Positions 8,426 through 18,268 of a stretch of DNA of 64,000 nt are shown piece after piece. This DNA comes from Dyella silvae. Its GTDB lineage: Bacteria; Pseudomonadota; Gammaproteobacteria; Xanthomonadales; Rhodanobacteraceae. Where the stretch lies: NCBI RefSeq assembly GCF_026421305.1, contig NZ_JAPJBQ010000003.1:62001-126000 (forward strand), given 5' to 3'. The notes under the pieces were generated by a model. It was not told the DNA's origin, searched no databases, and saw only the letters and a list, made by a program, of their open reading frames with translations. Numbering within the stretch: the stretch's first letter is position 1; each line of letters opens with the position of its first letter. A program made the position numbers and the translations under genes.

Positions 8426-10141
8426 ATGAAGAAATTCGCACTCAAAGTCCCCGCATTGTCCGTCCGCAACCGGATGCGCGCCGTGCTTGGCCTGCTGGGC
8501 CTGATGCTGATCGGTGGCGCCATCGTTGGCCTCGGCGGCATGCAGCTGCAGAACGATGGCATGGGCAAAATCTACGACGAAGAGATCGTGCCTGCGCAGC
8601 TTATTTCGCGCATCTCGCAGCGCTCGCAGATGTCCTTCATTCTGTTGGGCGAATCCGGCACGCTGCTCGGTAAGCCGGACCAGGTGAAGGCCAAGCTGGC
8701 CGAGTACGACAAGCTTCAGGTGGAAGTCGAAGACCTTAAAAAGCAGTTCGACGCCGTACCGATGAGCGACGCCGTAAAGAAGAATTACGCCGACTGGCGC
8801 TCCACGGATGCCGACTACAAGGACGCCAAGGATTCGCTGATTGATGGGCTCAAGCAGGGCGACACCAGTGCTCCCGAGCTGCTGGAGATGCAGGTGCGTC
8901 CGCTCATGATGCAGCGTCAGGACGCGCTGGCGAAGCTGGTGGACGCACAGCGTGCCGATGCCAAGGCCATCTACGATGCGCAGGTCTCGCGCTACCACCT
9001 CATCCGCGCGGTCAGCATCGTCGCGCTGCTGGCTGGCCTGGCGGTGGCGGCTGCCATGGCTCTGCTGATGATGCGCTCGATCATGAGTGCACTGGGCGTG
9101 GCCGTGAAGGTCTCGCACGAAATCGCCGGTGGCCGCCTGGGTCATGACATCCAGGTGAGCAGCAAGGACGAACTGGGCGAACTGTTGACCGCGCTGCGCA
9201 CCATGGACGAGCGCCTTGGCACCATCGTGGGCGAGGTACGCCACGGTGCCGGCTCGGTGAGCTCGGCCGCGCAGCAGATCGCGCGTGGCAACGATGACCT
9301 GAGCCAGCGTACCCAGGAGCAGGCATCGAGCCTGGAAGAAACCGCCTCGTCGATGGAGGAGATGACCTCCACCGTCAAGCAGAACGCCGAGAACGCCAGC
9401 CACGCCAACCAGCTCGCCGCCGCTACGCGCCGTCAGGCCGAGCACGGAGGCGAAGTGGCCTCGCAGGCCAGCGCGGCGATGCGCGAGATCAACGACTCCA
9501 GCCGCAAGATTTCCGAGATCGTCAGCCTGATCGATGAGATCGCGTTCCAGACCAACCTGCTGGCACTGAATGCGGCGGTGGAAGCGGCACGTGCCGGCGA
9601 GCAGGGTCGCGGGTTCGCGGTGGTGGCGACCGAAGTGCGCAACCTCGCACAGCGCAGTGCGGGTGCGGCCAAGGAGATCAAGGGACTGATCAACGACAGC
9701 GCGGAAAAGGTGCGCGTGGGTTCGTCGCTGGTGGACCAGTCGGGCAAGGCGCTGGCCGATATCGTGGACAGCGTGAAAAAGGTCACCGACATCGTGGCCG
9801 AGATCGCCGCGGCCAGCCAGGAGCAGTCCGCTGGCATCGATCAGGTGAACCACGCCGTGCTGCAGATGGACGAGATGACTCAGCAGAACGCTGCGCTGGT
9901 GGAAGAGGCGGCCGCTGCGGCCCGTGCCATGCAAGAACAGGCGGGTGAGCTGGCCCGTCAGGTGAGCTTCTTCCAGCTAGGCCAAAGCGGCGCCGAGACG
10001 GTGTCCGAAGCGGCTCGCTCCAAGACAGTGATGGCCGAGGCCGAGGCCGTGTTCGCCGCCGTGCGCAGCACCAGCGCGGCGCCGGCGCGTGCGCCGCGTG
10101 CTGCAGAGGCCGCTGACGCTGGCGTCTGGAAGGAGTTCTGA
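8426..10141 (+). CDS. Methyl-accepting chemotaxis protein, four-helix-bundle sensor
   Basis: 571 residues. TM1 is about residues 20-38; an all-helical periplasmic domain (~40-190), probably the Tar/Tsr-like four-helix bundle; TM2 about 195-216; HAMP ([32 protein letters not shown]); then the signalling hairpin with the tip [19 protein letters not shown]. The extreme C-terminus reads VWKEF, again an xWxxF tether. Its cytoplasmic part closely resembles the other receptor of the locus, suggesting duplication with exchange of sensor domains. Ligand unknown. It is followed two bases later by cheR, fitting the need for methylation. Confidence 0.92.
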   Translation: MKKFALKVPALSVRNRMRAVLGLLGLMLIGGAIVGLGGMQLQNDGMGKIYDEEIVPAQLISRISQRSQMSFILLGESGTLLGKPDQVKAKLAEYDKLQVEVEDLKKQFDAVPMSDAVKKNYADWRSTDADYKDAKDSLIDGLKQGDTSAPELLEMQVRPLMMQRQDALAKLVDAQRADAKAIYDAQVSRYHLIRAVSIVALLAGLAVAAAMALLMMRSIMSALGVAVKVSHEIAGGRLGHDIQVSSKDELGELLTALRTMDERLGTIVGEVRHGAGSVSSAAQQIARGNDDLSQRTQEQASSLEETASSMEEMTSTVKQNAENASHANQLAAATRRQAEHGGEVASQASAAMREINDSSRKISEIVSLIDEIAFQTNLLALNAAVEAARAGEQGRGFAVVATEVRNLAQRSAGAAKEIKGLINDSAEKVRVGSSLVDQSGKALADIVDSVKKVTDIVAEIAAASQEQSAGIDQVNHAVLQMDEMTQQNAALVEEAAAAARAMQEQAGELARQVSFFQLGQSGAETVSEAARSKTVMAEAEAVFAAVRSTSAAPARAPRAAEAADAGVWKEF

Positions 10142-10143
10142 GC

Positions 10144-11022
10144 ATGACCGTGTCCGCCACGATGGATAACAACACCGCCGTGGCGGGCATGAATGGCCCG
10201 ACCTTGGGCGACAGCGAGTTCGGCTTTCTGCGTACGTTTGTGTACGAGCATTGCGGCATCTCGCTGGGTGAGCACAAGCGGCAGCTGGTGCAGGGGCGCC
10301 TTCTGCGCCGCCTGCGCGCACTGAAGCTACGCGACTTCCAGAGCTACTGCGAATTGCTGAAGCGCGATCCGCACGGTGAGCTGGGCGAACTGGCCAGCGC
10401 CATCAGCACCAACGTCACCGCCTTCTTTCGCGAGTCGCATCACTTCGATCTGCTTACCAACGAACTGCTGCCGCAGTGGATCGCCGAAAAGAAGAAGCAG
10501 GGTGGCCGCCTGCGCATCTGGTCGGCTGGCTGCGCTACGGGCGAGGAACCTTACACGCTCGCCATCGTGCTGGCCGAGGCGCTGGAGAAGCACGGCAACA
10601 TCGATGCGAAGATTCTCGCCACCGACCTGTCGCCGCAGGCATTGGAAACCGCCAAGAAGGGCGTGTATCCGATTGAACGCCTGGAAGGGGTGAGTGCTGA
10701 ACGCCGCCGCCGCTGGTTTCTCCGTGGCGAGGGCGAGTATGACCAGTTCGCCTGTGTACATCCGCGCTTGCGCGAGCTGGTAACCATTCTGCCGCTGAAT
10801 CTTCTGCACGACTGGCCGATGCAAGGTCCGTTCGACGCGATCTTCTGCCGCAACGTCGTCATCTATTTCGACAAGCCCACCAAGCAGCGGCTGTTTCAGC
10901 GATACGCTGGTTTGCTGCCTGAAGAGGGTTATCTGTTCCTTGGCCATTCTGAGTCCATGTATGGACTCAACGACAGCTTCGACCTGATAGGACGCACGGT
11001 CTACCGGAAACGCAGTGCATGA
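10144..11022 (+). CDS. cheR: Chemotaxis methyltransferase CheR
   Basis: 292 residues. An all-alpha N-terminal domain (SEFGFLRTFVYEHCGISLG) is followed by the SAM-binding domain, with motif I WSAGCATGEEPYTLAIVL, a later TDLSPQALETA, and FCRNVVIYFD. CheR methylates receptor glutamates with S-adenosylmethionine, opposing CheB. Receptors next door end in xWxxF, the known CheR docking tail. Its 3' end overlaps the start of cheD by four bases (ATGA). Confidence 0.95.
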   Translation: MTVSATMDNNTAVAGMNGPTLGDSEFGFLRTFVYEHCGISLGEHKRQLVQGRLLRRLRALKLRDFQSYCELLKRDPHGELGELASAISTNVTAFFRESHHFDLLTNELLPQWIAEKKKQGGRLRIWSAGCATGEEPYTLAIVLAEALEKHGNIDAKILATDLSPQALETAKKGVYPIERLEGVSAERRRRWFLRGEGEYDQFACVHPRLRELVTILPLNLLHDWPMQGPFDAIFCRNVVIYFDKPTKQRLFQRYAGLLPEEGYLFLGHSESMYGLNDSFDLIGRTVYRKRSA

Positions 11023-11678
11023 GCGTCCCTGCAGTAAATTTTCCCGCCGGCGCCAGTTATGACCCGGCGCGCGTGTTGCCTGGTTTCGAGCATCTGCGCC
11101 GCTTCTGGGATCCGGCGCAGGCCTGCGTCACCGTCAAGGTGTTGCCGGGTGAGTACTACGTAAGCAAGCAGAGCGAGATGATCTCTACGGTGCTCGGCTC
11201 TTGCGTGTCGGCGTGCATCTACGACCGCCAGCGTGGCATCGGTGGCATGAATCACTTCATGCTGCCCGAGCCGATGGGCGGCGAGCGGGGCGGTTGGGCC
11301 GATACCGTGGGCCGTGCGGCACGTTACGGCAACGACGCCATGGAGCAGCTGATCAACGCCATTTTCAAGGCGGGTGGTCAGCGCGCAGACCTGGAGGTCA
11401 AGGTATTCGGTGGGGGCCGTGTGCTGGCCACGATGACCGACATCGGCCAGCGCAATATCGCCTTCGTCCGGCGTTATCTGGAAGCCGAACGGCTGGCGGT
11501 GCGCGCGGAAGACCTGGGCGATGTGCACCCGCGCCACGTGCAGTTTTTTCCCACCACCGGCAAGGTCCGCGTGCGCCAGCTGCGTGGCCGCACCGATGGG
11601 GTGCTGGTGGATAGCGAGCGGTTGTATCTCAAGCGTTTGGCAAACGATCCGATAAAGGGAGAGGTGGAACTGTTCTGA
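11019..11678 (+). CDS. cheD: Chemoreceptor glutamine deamidase CheD
   Basis: 219 residues. The CheD active-site pattern is visible: nucleophile Cys62 in [14 protein letters not shown] and His79 in [10 protein letters not shown]. CheD deamidates specific receptor glutamines to glutamates, creating methylation sites, and in some species stimulates a CheC phosphatase; no cheC or cheZ is seen here. The start overlaps the end of cheR (ATGA), implying coupled translation. A 109-base gap follows before cheB. Confidence 0.95.
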   Translation: MSVPAVNFPAGASYDPARVLPGFEHLRRFWDPAQACVTVKVLPGEYYVSKQSEMISTVLGSCVSACIYDRQRGIGGMNHFMLPEPMGGERGGWADTVGRAARYGNDAMEQLINAIFKAGGQRADLEVKVFGGGRVLATMTDIGQRNIAFVRRYLEAERLAVRAEDLGDVHPRHVQFFPTTGKVRVRQLRGRTDGVLVDSERLYLKRLANDPIKGEVELF

Positions 11679-11787
11679 CGCGCCGGGCGCGAGGCAGGTT
11701 CACCAGGCAAGTATCCGGCGCCGGCACGGGCCAGCAAGTGGGGGCGTCATGCACCCACGTTGCACGACGAAGGCGAGACGAATAGCA

Positions 11788-12885
11788 ATGGAAAGAGTAC
11801 GTGTCCTGGTGGTTGATGATTCCGCACTGGTGCGGAAGCTGCTGTCGACCATGCTTTCGTGCGATCCGGGCATCGAAGTCGTCGGTACGGCGGCGGACCC
11901 GCTGATTGCCCGCGAAAAGATCAAGCAGCTCAATCCCGACGTGCTCACGCTCGATGTGGAAATGCCGCGCATGGATGGCATTACCTTTCTCGAGAACCTG
12001 ATGCGTCTGCGCCCGATGCCGGTGGTGATGGTGTCGTCGCTCACTCAGGAAGGCGCGGAAGTCACCCTGCGCGCGCTGGAGTTGGGCGCCGTGGATTTCT
12101 TCACCAAGCCCAATACGGATCTGGCCAGCACGTTTGCCGAGGGTGCTCAGGAGATCTGCGGCAAGGTGAAGCTGGCCGCGCTGGCCAGGCCGCGTCAGCG
12201 TACCGCGGTACGCAAGCTCGACGTGCCGCCGCGCCTTTCGGCGGATGCCGTGTTGCCACGCGCGCAGAGCGCCGGCACGCGCGGCGGCAGTCCGATCATT
12301 GCCATTGGTGCATCCACCGGTGGCACCGAAGCGATTCGTGTGGTGCTGGAGGCGATGCCGCCCGATGCGCCGCCGATCGTCATCACCCAGCACATTCCAG
12401 CCGCTTTCAGTGGTCCGTTTGCAGCACGCATGGATACCTGCTCGGCGATGCGCGTGTGCGAGGCACGCGATGGCCAACCGATCCAGCAAGGCCATGCGTA
12501 CATCGCACCGGGCAGCCAGCACCTGCTGGTGATGTGGGACGGCGCCAAGTACGTATGCCGCCTGCATGACGGCCCGCCGGTGAATCGTCACAAGCCGAGT
12601 GTGGACGTGCTGTTCCGCTCCATGGCAGCCAGCGTCGGCAGAGCCACGGTAGCGGCGTTGCTTACCGGCATGGGCGATGACGGCGCGCGCGGTCTGCTGG
12701 AACTGCAGCAGGCGGGCGCGCGCACGCTGGTGCAGGACGAAGAATCGTCCGTGGTGTGGGGTATGCCGGGTTCGGCGTGGAAGCTCGGCGCCGCCAACGA
12801 AAAGTTGCCTCTTGATCACATCGCCGCGCGCCTGCTCGCGCTGGCGCATCAACCCATTCCCCGGGCCGTTGCAGCGGCCACCTGA
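11788..12885 (+). CDS. cheB: Chemotaxis methylesterase/deamidase CheB
   Basis: 365 residues from ATG 11788; an earlier in-frame ATG at 11749 would add 13 unlikely residues. N-terminal receiver domain with [11 protein letters not shown] and phospho-acceptor Asp56 ([11 protein letters not shown]). After a linker follows the CheB esterase domain with the catalytic Ser in [11 protein letters not shown], His in [11 protein letters not shown] and Asp in [11 protein letters not shown]. Phosphorylation by CheA activates demethylation of receptors for adaptation. The gene is followed 15 bases later by a receptor-like gene. Confidence 0.95.
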   Translation: MERVRVLVVDDSALVRKLLSTMLSCDPGIEVVGTAADPLIAREKIKQLNPDVLTLDVEMPRMDGITFLENLMRLRPMPVVMVSSLTQEGAEVTLRALELGAVDFFTKPNTDLASTFAEGAQEICGKVKLAALARPRQRTAVRKLDVPPRLSADAVLPRAQSAGTRGGSPIIAIGASTGGTEAIRVVLEAMPPDAPPIVITQHIPAAFSGPFAARMDTCSAMRVCEARDGQPIQQGHAYIAPGSQHLLVMWDGAKYVCRLHDGPPVNRHKPSVDVLFRSMAASVGRATVAALLTGMGDDGARGLLELQQAGARTLVQDEESSVVWGMPGSAWKLGAANEKLPLDHIAARLLALAHQPIPRAVAAAT

Positions 12886-12900
12886 TCTGCGGATATCTTC

Positions 12901-14085
12901 ATGGACGCTTTCTTCTCCTTCCTGCGCGTGCGCCCGGTCATGGGCCTGATCGCCAGCGCCGTGGCGCTGGTGCTGACGCTGCTGTGGCCATCGGCGTGGT
13001 TGGCGCCGGTGCTGATCGTGTTGCTCGCGGCGACGTGGATCGTCGAGCTGCGCCGCGCGGCGCCGGGCGCCGAGCCGGTGATCGAGGCGTCGCTGGAACA
13101 CCATGCGCCGGTGCGTGAGGCGCTGGAAGAAGTGCGCAGCTCGCTGGTCGACGAACTCGGCCATGCCACGCGCGAACTGCATCAGGCGCTGGATCTGCTG
13201 CGCGATGCCGTGTCCGAGCTCGGTGGCGGCTTTGACGGTCTCTCACGCAAGACGGGTATGCAGCAGTCGCTGCTGCGTCAGATCATCGATGCGCAGAACG
13301 AAGGCGTGTCCGTGCAGGACTTCGCCGCACGCACCGGCGACCTGCTCGAGCATTTCGTGGGCATGGTGGTGCAGATGTCGCGTGAAAGCCTGCGCATCGT
13401 CTATCGCATCGACGGCATGGCCAAAGAAATGGATGCGGTGTTCGGCCTGTTGAAGAACGTCAACACCATCGCCGAAGAAACCAATCTGTTGGCGCTCAAT
13501 GCCGCGATCGAGGCGGCGCGTGCCGGGGAATCCGGCCGCGGCTTCGCGGTGGTGGCGGGCGAGATCCGCAATCTTGCCAGCCATTCCAATCAGTTCAATG
13601 AGCAGATCGGCAGCCACGTCGAGCGCGCTCGTACGGCGATGGAGCAACTGCGCGGTCTGGTCGGCACGATGGCTTCGCAGGATCTCAACGTGGCGCTGTC
13701 CGCCAAAGGCGGTATCGACGCCATGATGGCCCACGTTACCGAGAGCGACGCGCGCACCAGCGCCGTGGCTGATCAGGTGGTGGAGATCAATCGTGGTCTC
13801 GGTACTGACGTGTCGACGACCATCCGCTCGCTGCAGTTCGAGGACATTCTCAGCCAGCTCATCAACCAGACGCGCGTGCGACTGGTGGAGCTGCAAGAGA
13901 TCACCACGGAATGCACGCGCGATATCGAAGAGCTGGCCTGCAACCCCATCGACGCCGAGCTGCTGGCGCAGCGCGCCGAACGTGTGCGCAACCGTCTGGC
14001 CATCCAGCGCGAGAAGGCGCGCCTCCGCTCGCGCGGCCCGGCGCTGCAGAACTCCATGGATGCGGGCGAGATCGAACTCTTCTAA
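12901..14085 (+). CDS. HAMP-less methyl-accepting chemotaxis-like protein
   Basis: 394 residues. Two hydrophobic stretches lie close together at residues ~12-48, separated by a few residues (a membrane hairpin with no periplasmic sensor). No HAMP motif is seen. The cytoplasmic part contains the conserved receptor tip ([20 protein letters not shown], then [18 protein letters not shown]), but the region after it diverges from classical receptors and ends [15 protein letters not shown] plus a terminal helix to DAGEIELF. It lacks an xWxxF tail. It could sense an internal or membrane state or act as an adaptor of the array. It is paired with a STAS gene 11 bases downstream, suggesting a functional couple. 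Confidence 0.8.
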   Translation: MDAFFSFLRVRPVMGLIASAVALVLTLLWPSAWLAPVLIVLLAATWIVELRRAAPGAEPVIEASLEHHAPVREALEEVRSSLVDELGHATRELHQALDLLRDAVSELGGGFDGLSRKTGMQQSLLRQIIDAQNEGVSVQDFAARTGDLLEHFVGMVVQMSRESLRIVYRIDGMAKEMDAVFGLLKNVNTIAEETNLLALNAAIEAARAGESGRGFAVVAGEIRNLASHSNQFNEQIGSHVERARTAMEQLRGLVGTMASQDLNVALSAKGGIDAMMAHVTESDARTSAVADQVVEINRGLGTDVSTTIRSLQFEDILSQLINQTRVRLVELQEITTECTRDIEELACNPIDAELLAQRAERVRNRLAIQREKARLRSRGPALQNSMDAGEIELF

Positions 14086-14096
14086 GGATGTAAGCC

Positions 14097-14399
14097 ATGA
14101 GTCTGACTGTTCACCACGATCACGAGCTGGATTGCGTCACCCTGCAACTGGGCGAACGCTTTGATTTCACGGTGCATCGCGATTTTCACGATGCCTGCCT
14201 TGGTGGTACTGCCGCACGCAGCTACGTCATCGATCTGGGCGAAGTGTCGAGCATGGACAGCTCCGCGCTGGGTATGCTGCTGCTGCTGCGCGAACACGCG
14301 GGCGCCGACCGTTCGGAAATCCGTATCGTGAACGCCGGGAGCAGTCTGCGTGGCACGCTGCGCGTGGCCGGTTTCGACAAGCTGTTCGTCCTGCACTGA
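14097..14399 (+). CDS. STAS-domain protein, last gene of chemotaxis operon
   Basis: 100 residues, essentially a bare STAS domain of the anti-sigma-factor-antagonist type. The signature is YVIDLGEVSSMDSSALGML; it has the D-S-S pattern in which the first Ser is phosphorylated in SpoIIAA-like proteins, unlike the D-T of the STAS gene that opens the operon. No kinase/anti-sigma partner gene is seen nearby. Location directly behind the HAMP-less receptor-like gene suggests it acts with that protein. Function otherwise unknown. Confidence 0.82.
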   Translation: MSLTVHHDHELDCVTLQLGERFDFTVHRDFHDACLGGTAARSYVIDLGEVSSMDSSALGMLLLLREHAGADRSEIRIVNAGSSLRGTLRVAGFDKLFVLH

Positions 14400-14736
14400 A
14401 GAGCGGGTGATGTCGCTCTGTCTTTTGTTCGATTGACGCTACCCACCGGCGGGCGTAGCTTGCGCCCGCCAGAGTGACTGCGCCTCCTGCTGGGCGCCTG
14501 GCATGTCCATGCAGGCGCAAGCCTCGCCGCCCTCGCCCCGCGACTTGCGTATGCGCGTTACCCACGCGCAAGGTTCGCCGTTTGCGGATTCGCCACGCCG
14601 CCCACGGCTCAGGTCGCTGGAGCGTATTGGGCGAAATCAGTCACTCGCCGACGCAGGGAATGCCCACACAGACGGCCTCTGAGGGCAATGCCGCCTTGGG
14701 GTTATCGATGACCTGGCAGGTAACGGAGGGTGTGTC
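14400..14736. other. Intergenic region between chemotaxis operon and cupin gene
   Basis: 337 bases without a convincing gene. It holds a strong hairpin, GGCGGGCG (14448-14455) pairing with CGCCCGCC (14463-14470), ~50 bases after the last chemotaxis stop; this may end that transcript although no T-run follows. Open frames crossing the region are Arg/Pro-rich and look like GC-rich noise. I see no clear promoter for the cupin gene. Confidence 0.5.
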
Positions 14737-15114
14737 ATGGCAAAAAGCATTCGGTTCGGCGTCACGTGCGCGGCGACGATGTTTGCCTTGGTGTGCGCCG
14801 GGGCAGTGTTTGCCCAGGACATGGTCAAGGTCGCGCCGAAGAACAGCAAGGTATTGCTCGACAACGACCAGGTTCGCGTCATCGAGGTTTCGTTGAAGCC
14901 GGGAGACACGTTGCCCATGCACTCCCATCCGGCGAACGTGGTCTATTTCATCACCGGTGGCAAAACCAAGACGACAACGTCAGAAGGCAAAGTGACCGAG
15001 ACGGAGCACAAGGCCGGTGAGGCGATATGGAGTGAGCCGATAACCCACAGTAACCAGAACACCGGTGCGGCGCCGGAGCGGGCGCTTGTTGTAGAGCTGA
15101 AGACGGCCAAATAG
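14737..15114 (+). CDS. Secreted cupin-domain protein
   Basis: 125 residues with an N-terminal signal peptide (to about AGAVFA, residue 27), so probably periplasmic. The cupin core shows motif 1 as GDTLPMHSHPANVVYFITGG (two His of the metal site, but the usual Glu is replaced by Val) and motif 2 as PITHSNQNTG. The family binds metals and has many functions; no specific substrate is indicated. The start has GGAGG seven bases upstream (taacggagggtgtgtc). Stand-alone gene. Confidence 0.75.
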   Translation: MAKSIRFGVTCAATMFALVCAGAVFAQDMVKVAPKNSKVLLDNDQVRVIEVSLKPGDTLPMHSHPANVVYFITGGKTKTTTSEGKVTETEHKAGEAIWSEPITHSNQNTGAAPERALVVELKTAK

Positions 15115-15282
15115 ACCTGTGACGCCGACGGGCGGTCGACTCGGGCAAACCGTGTCGGCCGGCCCACTGCGGCTCGCTGATGCCAGTCGGGACGCGTTGC
15201 GGCACACATTTCACGCTGCATTTCCGGATTATGCTCGCTGCCCAGGGGTGGTCTTGGGACCATGGATACCGAGGGGCAGGAC

Positions 15283-16851
15283 ATGACGTCACGAGTGTGG
15301 TGGTTGCTGGCGGCTGGCGGTGTGGCGATCTGCGGCGTGTTGGGTTGGTCTGTTTATCTGTCGCGCGCAACGCCGGCAGTGCGGGTGCAGGCACCTCACA
15401 TGGTGCGAACAAGACCGATGAAGCCGGCTTTCACGGAGGTCGAGCTGCAGACGTTCTTGCAGGAAGCACGTCAGGCAGAGGCGATAGCTGATCCATTGCA
15501 GCGCTGCCTGGCCTACCCAGAGCCACCGGGGGTGAATTGGTCAAAGGATGTCACGGCGGCGTATTGCCACTATGGGCTAGACCCTGCCATCAATGGAAAG
15601 GACGCGCGTGAGTTGATCGAGCACGGGCGTGTCCACGAGCTTGAGGAACGGCTTGCCGACATCAAGCGGGCTCAGTTCTCCGAGCCGGGCGCACAGAACA
15701 AGCTCGACCGCACCTATAACATCGTCTTTGCTGATGGCTCGGATGGCGCGCGCGCTCTACTGGACGCATGGAAGCGCCAGTCACCCGACAATCCGTATGC
15801 GTTGGCCGCGAGTGGCTCGGCTTACGTGGCCATGGCGCAACGCCAGCGTGGCTCCGGTTATGCCAAGGACACCCCTCAAGCGTCTTTTGAAGCGATGCAC
15901 CGGTTGATCGAACTCGGGCGCGACGATCTTGATCGCGCGGCCGCGCTGGATCCGCAGATGACGCCTGCCTACAACGCCATGCTTATGGCTGCGGGGCTCG
16001 ACAGCGACGGCGCCTACGCAGCCGATGCAGCGAAGCGTGCGCTGAAGGTGGACCCGGCAAGCTACCCCGTGTATGCGCGGCTAGCATGGATGAGCCAGCC
16101 GAAATGGGGTGGCACGGTGCCCCAGATGCAACGCGTGATCGATCAGGCGCAGCAGCATGCCTCGCAGAATCCGATGCTGCGTCTGCTGCTTTCAGAGCGT
16201 AGTGGTGGCGAAGAGTATGTGGAGAACTGCGCTTGCGATCCATTCGCTGAGGCGGAGATGTATCGGCATGTTTTTGCCGAGGCCGCGCCAACGCGCATGC
16301 TGATGAGGGCGGGCTGGGCTGCGCAAGAAAGGAGAAACATCGCCTTATCCGCGATTTATCGATCGGAACTGTTGCGCTTTGATCCCAGCGAGCTGGATCA
16401 ACGGCAAAGCCGTGCCTTTCTTCTCATCGAGCTTGGCCAGACGGAATGGGGACTTGCCGAAGGCAATACACTGGTCAAGCTGGCACCGCGTGAAGAGGAT
16501 TCCTACGACGTACGCGGCCAGGCTTATCGCGCACTGGGTGACGCGGCCCATGCGGCAGAAGATTTCGAGCAAGCCCTACGCCTCAATCCTACCGACACGT
16601 GGACGCTCTCTGCGCTGGGTGACCTCTACGTCAACGTGACGCATGAGTGGGACAAGGGCTGGGTCATCGCTAATCGCCTTTTGCAGCAGTCACCGGATGA
16701 GCCACTGGGCTGGATCTTGCGAGCCACAATCCAGAAGTCGCAGCCACGCGATGGCCTGGATGAGACGATCCGCCAGTTCACCGAACGATACGGCAACGAT
16801 CCGACCAAGCAGCCAGTGCTTCAGCAGCTGCAGGCGATGAAGTCGCCTTAA
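15283..16851 (+). CDS. Membrane-anchored TPR-type protein, unknown function
   Basis: 522 residues from ATG 15283, chosen for the GAGGGG six bases upstream; an ATG at 15262 is also in frame. One N-terminal hydrophobic segment (WWLLAAGGVAICGVLGWSV) anchors it in the inner membrane or serves as an uncleaved signal. Helical repeats follow, with recognisable TPR-like units such as YALAASGSAYVAMAQRQRG and AYRALGDAAHAAEDFEQAL towards the C-terminus. The middle resembles DUF4034-type proteins, a tentative match. Probably a periplasmic scaffold. No operon partner. Confidence 0.6.
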   Translation: MTSRVWWLLAAGGVAICGVLGWSVYLSRATPAVRVQAPHMVRTRPMKPAFTEVELQTFLQEARQAEAIADPLQRCLAYPEPPGVNWSKDVTAAYCHYGLDPAINGKDARELIEHGRVHELEERLADIKRAQFSEPGAQNKLDRTYNIVFADGSDGARALLDAWKRQSPDNPYALAASGSAYVAMAQRQRGSGYAKDTPQASFEAMHRLIELGRDDLDRAAALDPQMTPAYNAMLMAAGLDSDGAYAADAAKRALKVDPASYPVYARLAWMSQPKWGGTVPQMQRVIDQAQQHASQNPMLRLLLSERSGGEEYVENCACDPFAEAEMYRHVFAEAAPTRMLMRAGWAAQERRNIALSAIYRSELLRFDPSELDQRQSRAFLLIELGQTEWGLAEGNTLVKLAPREEDSYDVRGQAYRALGDAAHAAEDFEQALRLNPTDTWTLSALGDLYVNVTHEWDKGWVIANRLLQQSPDEPLGWILRATIQKSQPRDGLDETIRQFTERYGNDPTKQPVLQQLQAMKSP

Positions 16852-16866
16852 GGCCTTGCGCGGCGG

Positions 16867-18063
16867 CTAGCAACGCGAGTCACCCGCCTCAGCGAGACCC
16901 ATGTCATCGGCATCCGCTGAGCTAACGCCGTTGCGTCCATCGAACTTGGTGCGGTACATGGCTTCGTCGGCCTGGCGCACCAGAAGCTCGAATCGCGAAT
17001 CGGCGCGCGCCATGGCGACGCCGATGCTGGCCGTGACCGGAATGGGTTGGTTATCGATGCGCGCATGGGAGTGCGCCAGGGTGTGGCGCAGGCGTTCGGC
17101 GACATCCAGGCCTTGAGCCAGAGTGGCGCCGGGCAGGGCCAGTACAAACTCTTCGCCGCCGTAACGGCTGGCGAGATGGCCGGGCCAGTGGGTAACGTCG
17201 CGCAGAACGGCGGTAACGTGGCGAAGCACTGCGTCGCCCGCGTCATGGCCCCAGCGGTCGTTGATCTGCTTGAAGTGATCCAGATCGAAGATCAGCAAGG
17301 TGAATGGCTGGCCACGCTGCTGGCATCGCGCCAGACTCGCGCGCCCTTCGGCCACAATGGCGCTGCGATTAAGCAGGCCGGTAAGTCCGTCAGTGCGCGC
17401 GGCGCGATTCAGATCCACCATCAGCCGCTCGGTGATCAGTTGCAGCAGCGCAAAGTACGAGGCCAGTCCGGTGAGTATGCCGATCACATAGGTGGCTGCG
17501 ACTGGCGTGCCGGCCAGCATGATGTCCTGACCCGAGCTGGGGTCGAGCGGCATAAAGGAGCGCACCAGGTAAAACATGCCGTTGCACAGCATCACCGCGG
17601 CGGCGATGCGGCAGCTGATCCGGATGGCGGGCGCGCAGTAGCGCAACAGCAGGTAAGCATAGGCAAAGTTGAAGGCCATGGCCTGCAGGCTGCCTATCAT
17701 CAGGCGCGTGCCGAGACTGGGGGTGACGTAGGCAAACCACGCCATGCATCCTGCGTAGGCAATCACCAGGCAGCCCGGCCACCGCCAGCGCCATGGCAAG
17801 CCAAGGTGGTGGGCGATGCCCCTGAGCGTGAGCACGTTGGCCAGCACCAGCAGGCCGTTACCGAGCACGATCGATAAGCTATTGGGGATGTGGTTCCGCA
17901 GCCCGATGAGCGTGATCCCGACCGTGCCGATCCAGATGCTGGCCACCCAGATGCGCAAGACGGTCTGGGTGTACAGAACGGTCATCAGTGACGTGAAACC
18001 GATCGAGGCGCCTATGCCCATCAGAAGACTGACAAGGGTCAGGGTCGGTATGTCTAGATGCAT
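16867..18063 (-). CDS. Membrane diguanylate cyclase (GGDEF)
   Basis: 398 residues starting at the ATG at 18063, which follows GGGAGC. The N-terminal ~210 residues hold about six or seven hydrophobic segments (a MASE-like membrane sensor), then a GGDEF domain: DGLTGLLNRSA, LLIFDLDHFKQINDRWGHDA, and the active-site loop RYGGEEF at about residues 300-306. It should make cyclic di-GMP from two GTP. The RxxD inhibitory site expected five residues before GGEEF is not present (HWPG there), so product inhibition may be missing. It converges on the TPR gene and is transcribed alone. c-di-GMP output could link to the motility locus upstream, by inference. Confidence 0.88.
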   Translation of the reverse strand: MHLDIPTLTLVSLLMGIGASIGFTSLMTVLYTQTVLRIWVASIWIGTVGITLIGLRNHIPNSLSIVLGNGLLVLANVLTLRGIAHHLGLPWRWRWPGCLVIAYAGCMAWFAYVTPSLGTRLMIGSLQAMAFNFAYAYLLLRYCAPAIRISCRIAAAVMLCNGMFYLVRSFMPLDPSSGQDIMLAGTPVAATYVIGILTGLASYFALLQLITERLMVDLNRAARTDGLTGLLNRSAIVAEGRASLARCQQRGQPFTLLIFDLDHFKQINDRWGHDAGDAVLRHVTAVLRDVTHWPGHLASRYGGEEFVLALPGATLAQGLDVAERLRHTLAHSHARIDNQPIPVTASIGVAMARADSRFELLVRQADEAMYRTKFDGRNGVSSADADDMGLAEAGDSRC

Positions 18064-18225
18064 GGCGCTCCCTTTTGCCAGCACGCCCCCTGTGGCCCAT
18101 GGGGTGCGCCGGGCCTCGGCCGAGGCTGGCGGATCGACGTGACCGTCATTGGTCAAGAAGCATATCGGATCGAAGAGCAAAAACTTGAACTGCGTCACAC
18201 AACTGACGTCACTGGCGGGTGGGCC

Positions 18226-18251
18226 AAAAAAAAAGGCCCCTTGCGGGGCCT
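18226..18251 (-). terminator. Intrinsic terminator (leftward)
   Basis: AGGCCCC/GGGGCCT stem of 7 pairs with a TTGC loop, preceded on the + strand by nine A residues, hence a U-run for leftward transcripts. It most likely terminated the gene at 18543-18905; the 269-bp repeat element now lies between that gene and this terminator. Confidence 0.75.
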
Positions 18252-18268
18252 CAAGCAAAGCAATGGGT

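Noticed and set aside
8402-9934. A 510-codon minus-strand frame opposite the second receptor
   Set aside because: Antisense shadow of a conserved receptor; no domain or start signal.
11629-13182. A 517-codon open frame on the minus strand opposite cheB and the HAMP-less receptor gene
   Set aside because: It is the antisense shadow of well-recognised genes; its translation is His/Arg/Gln-rich with no family resemblance, as expected in GC-rich DNA.
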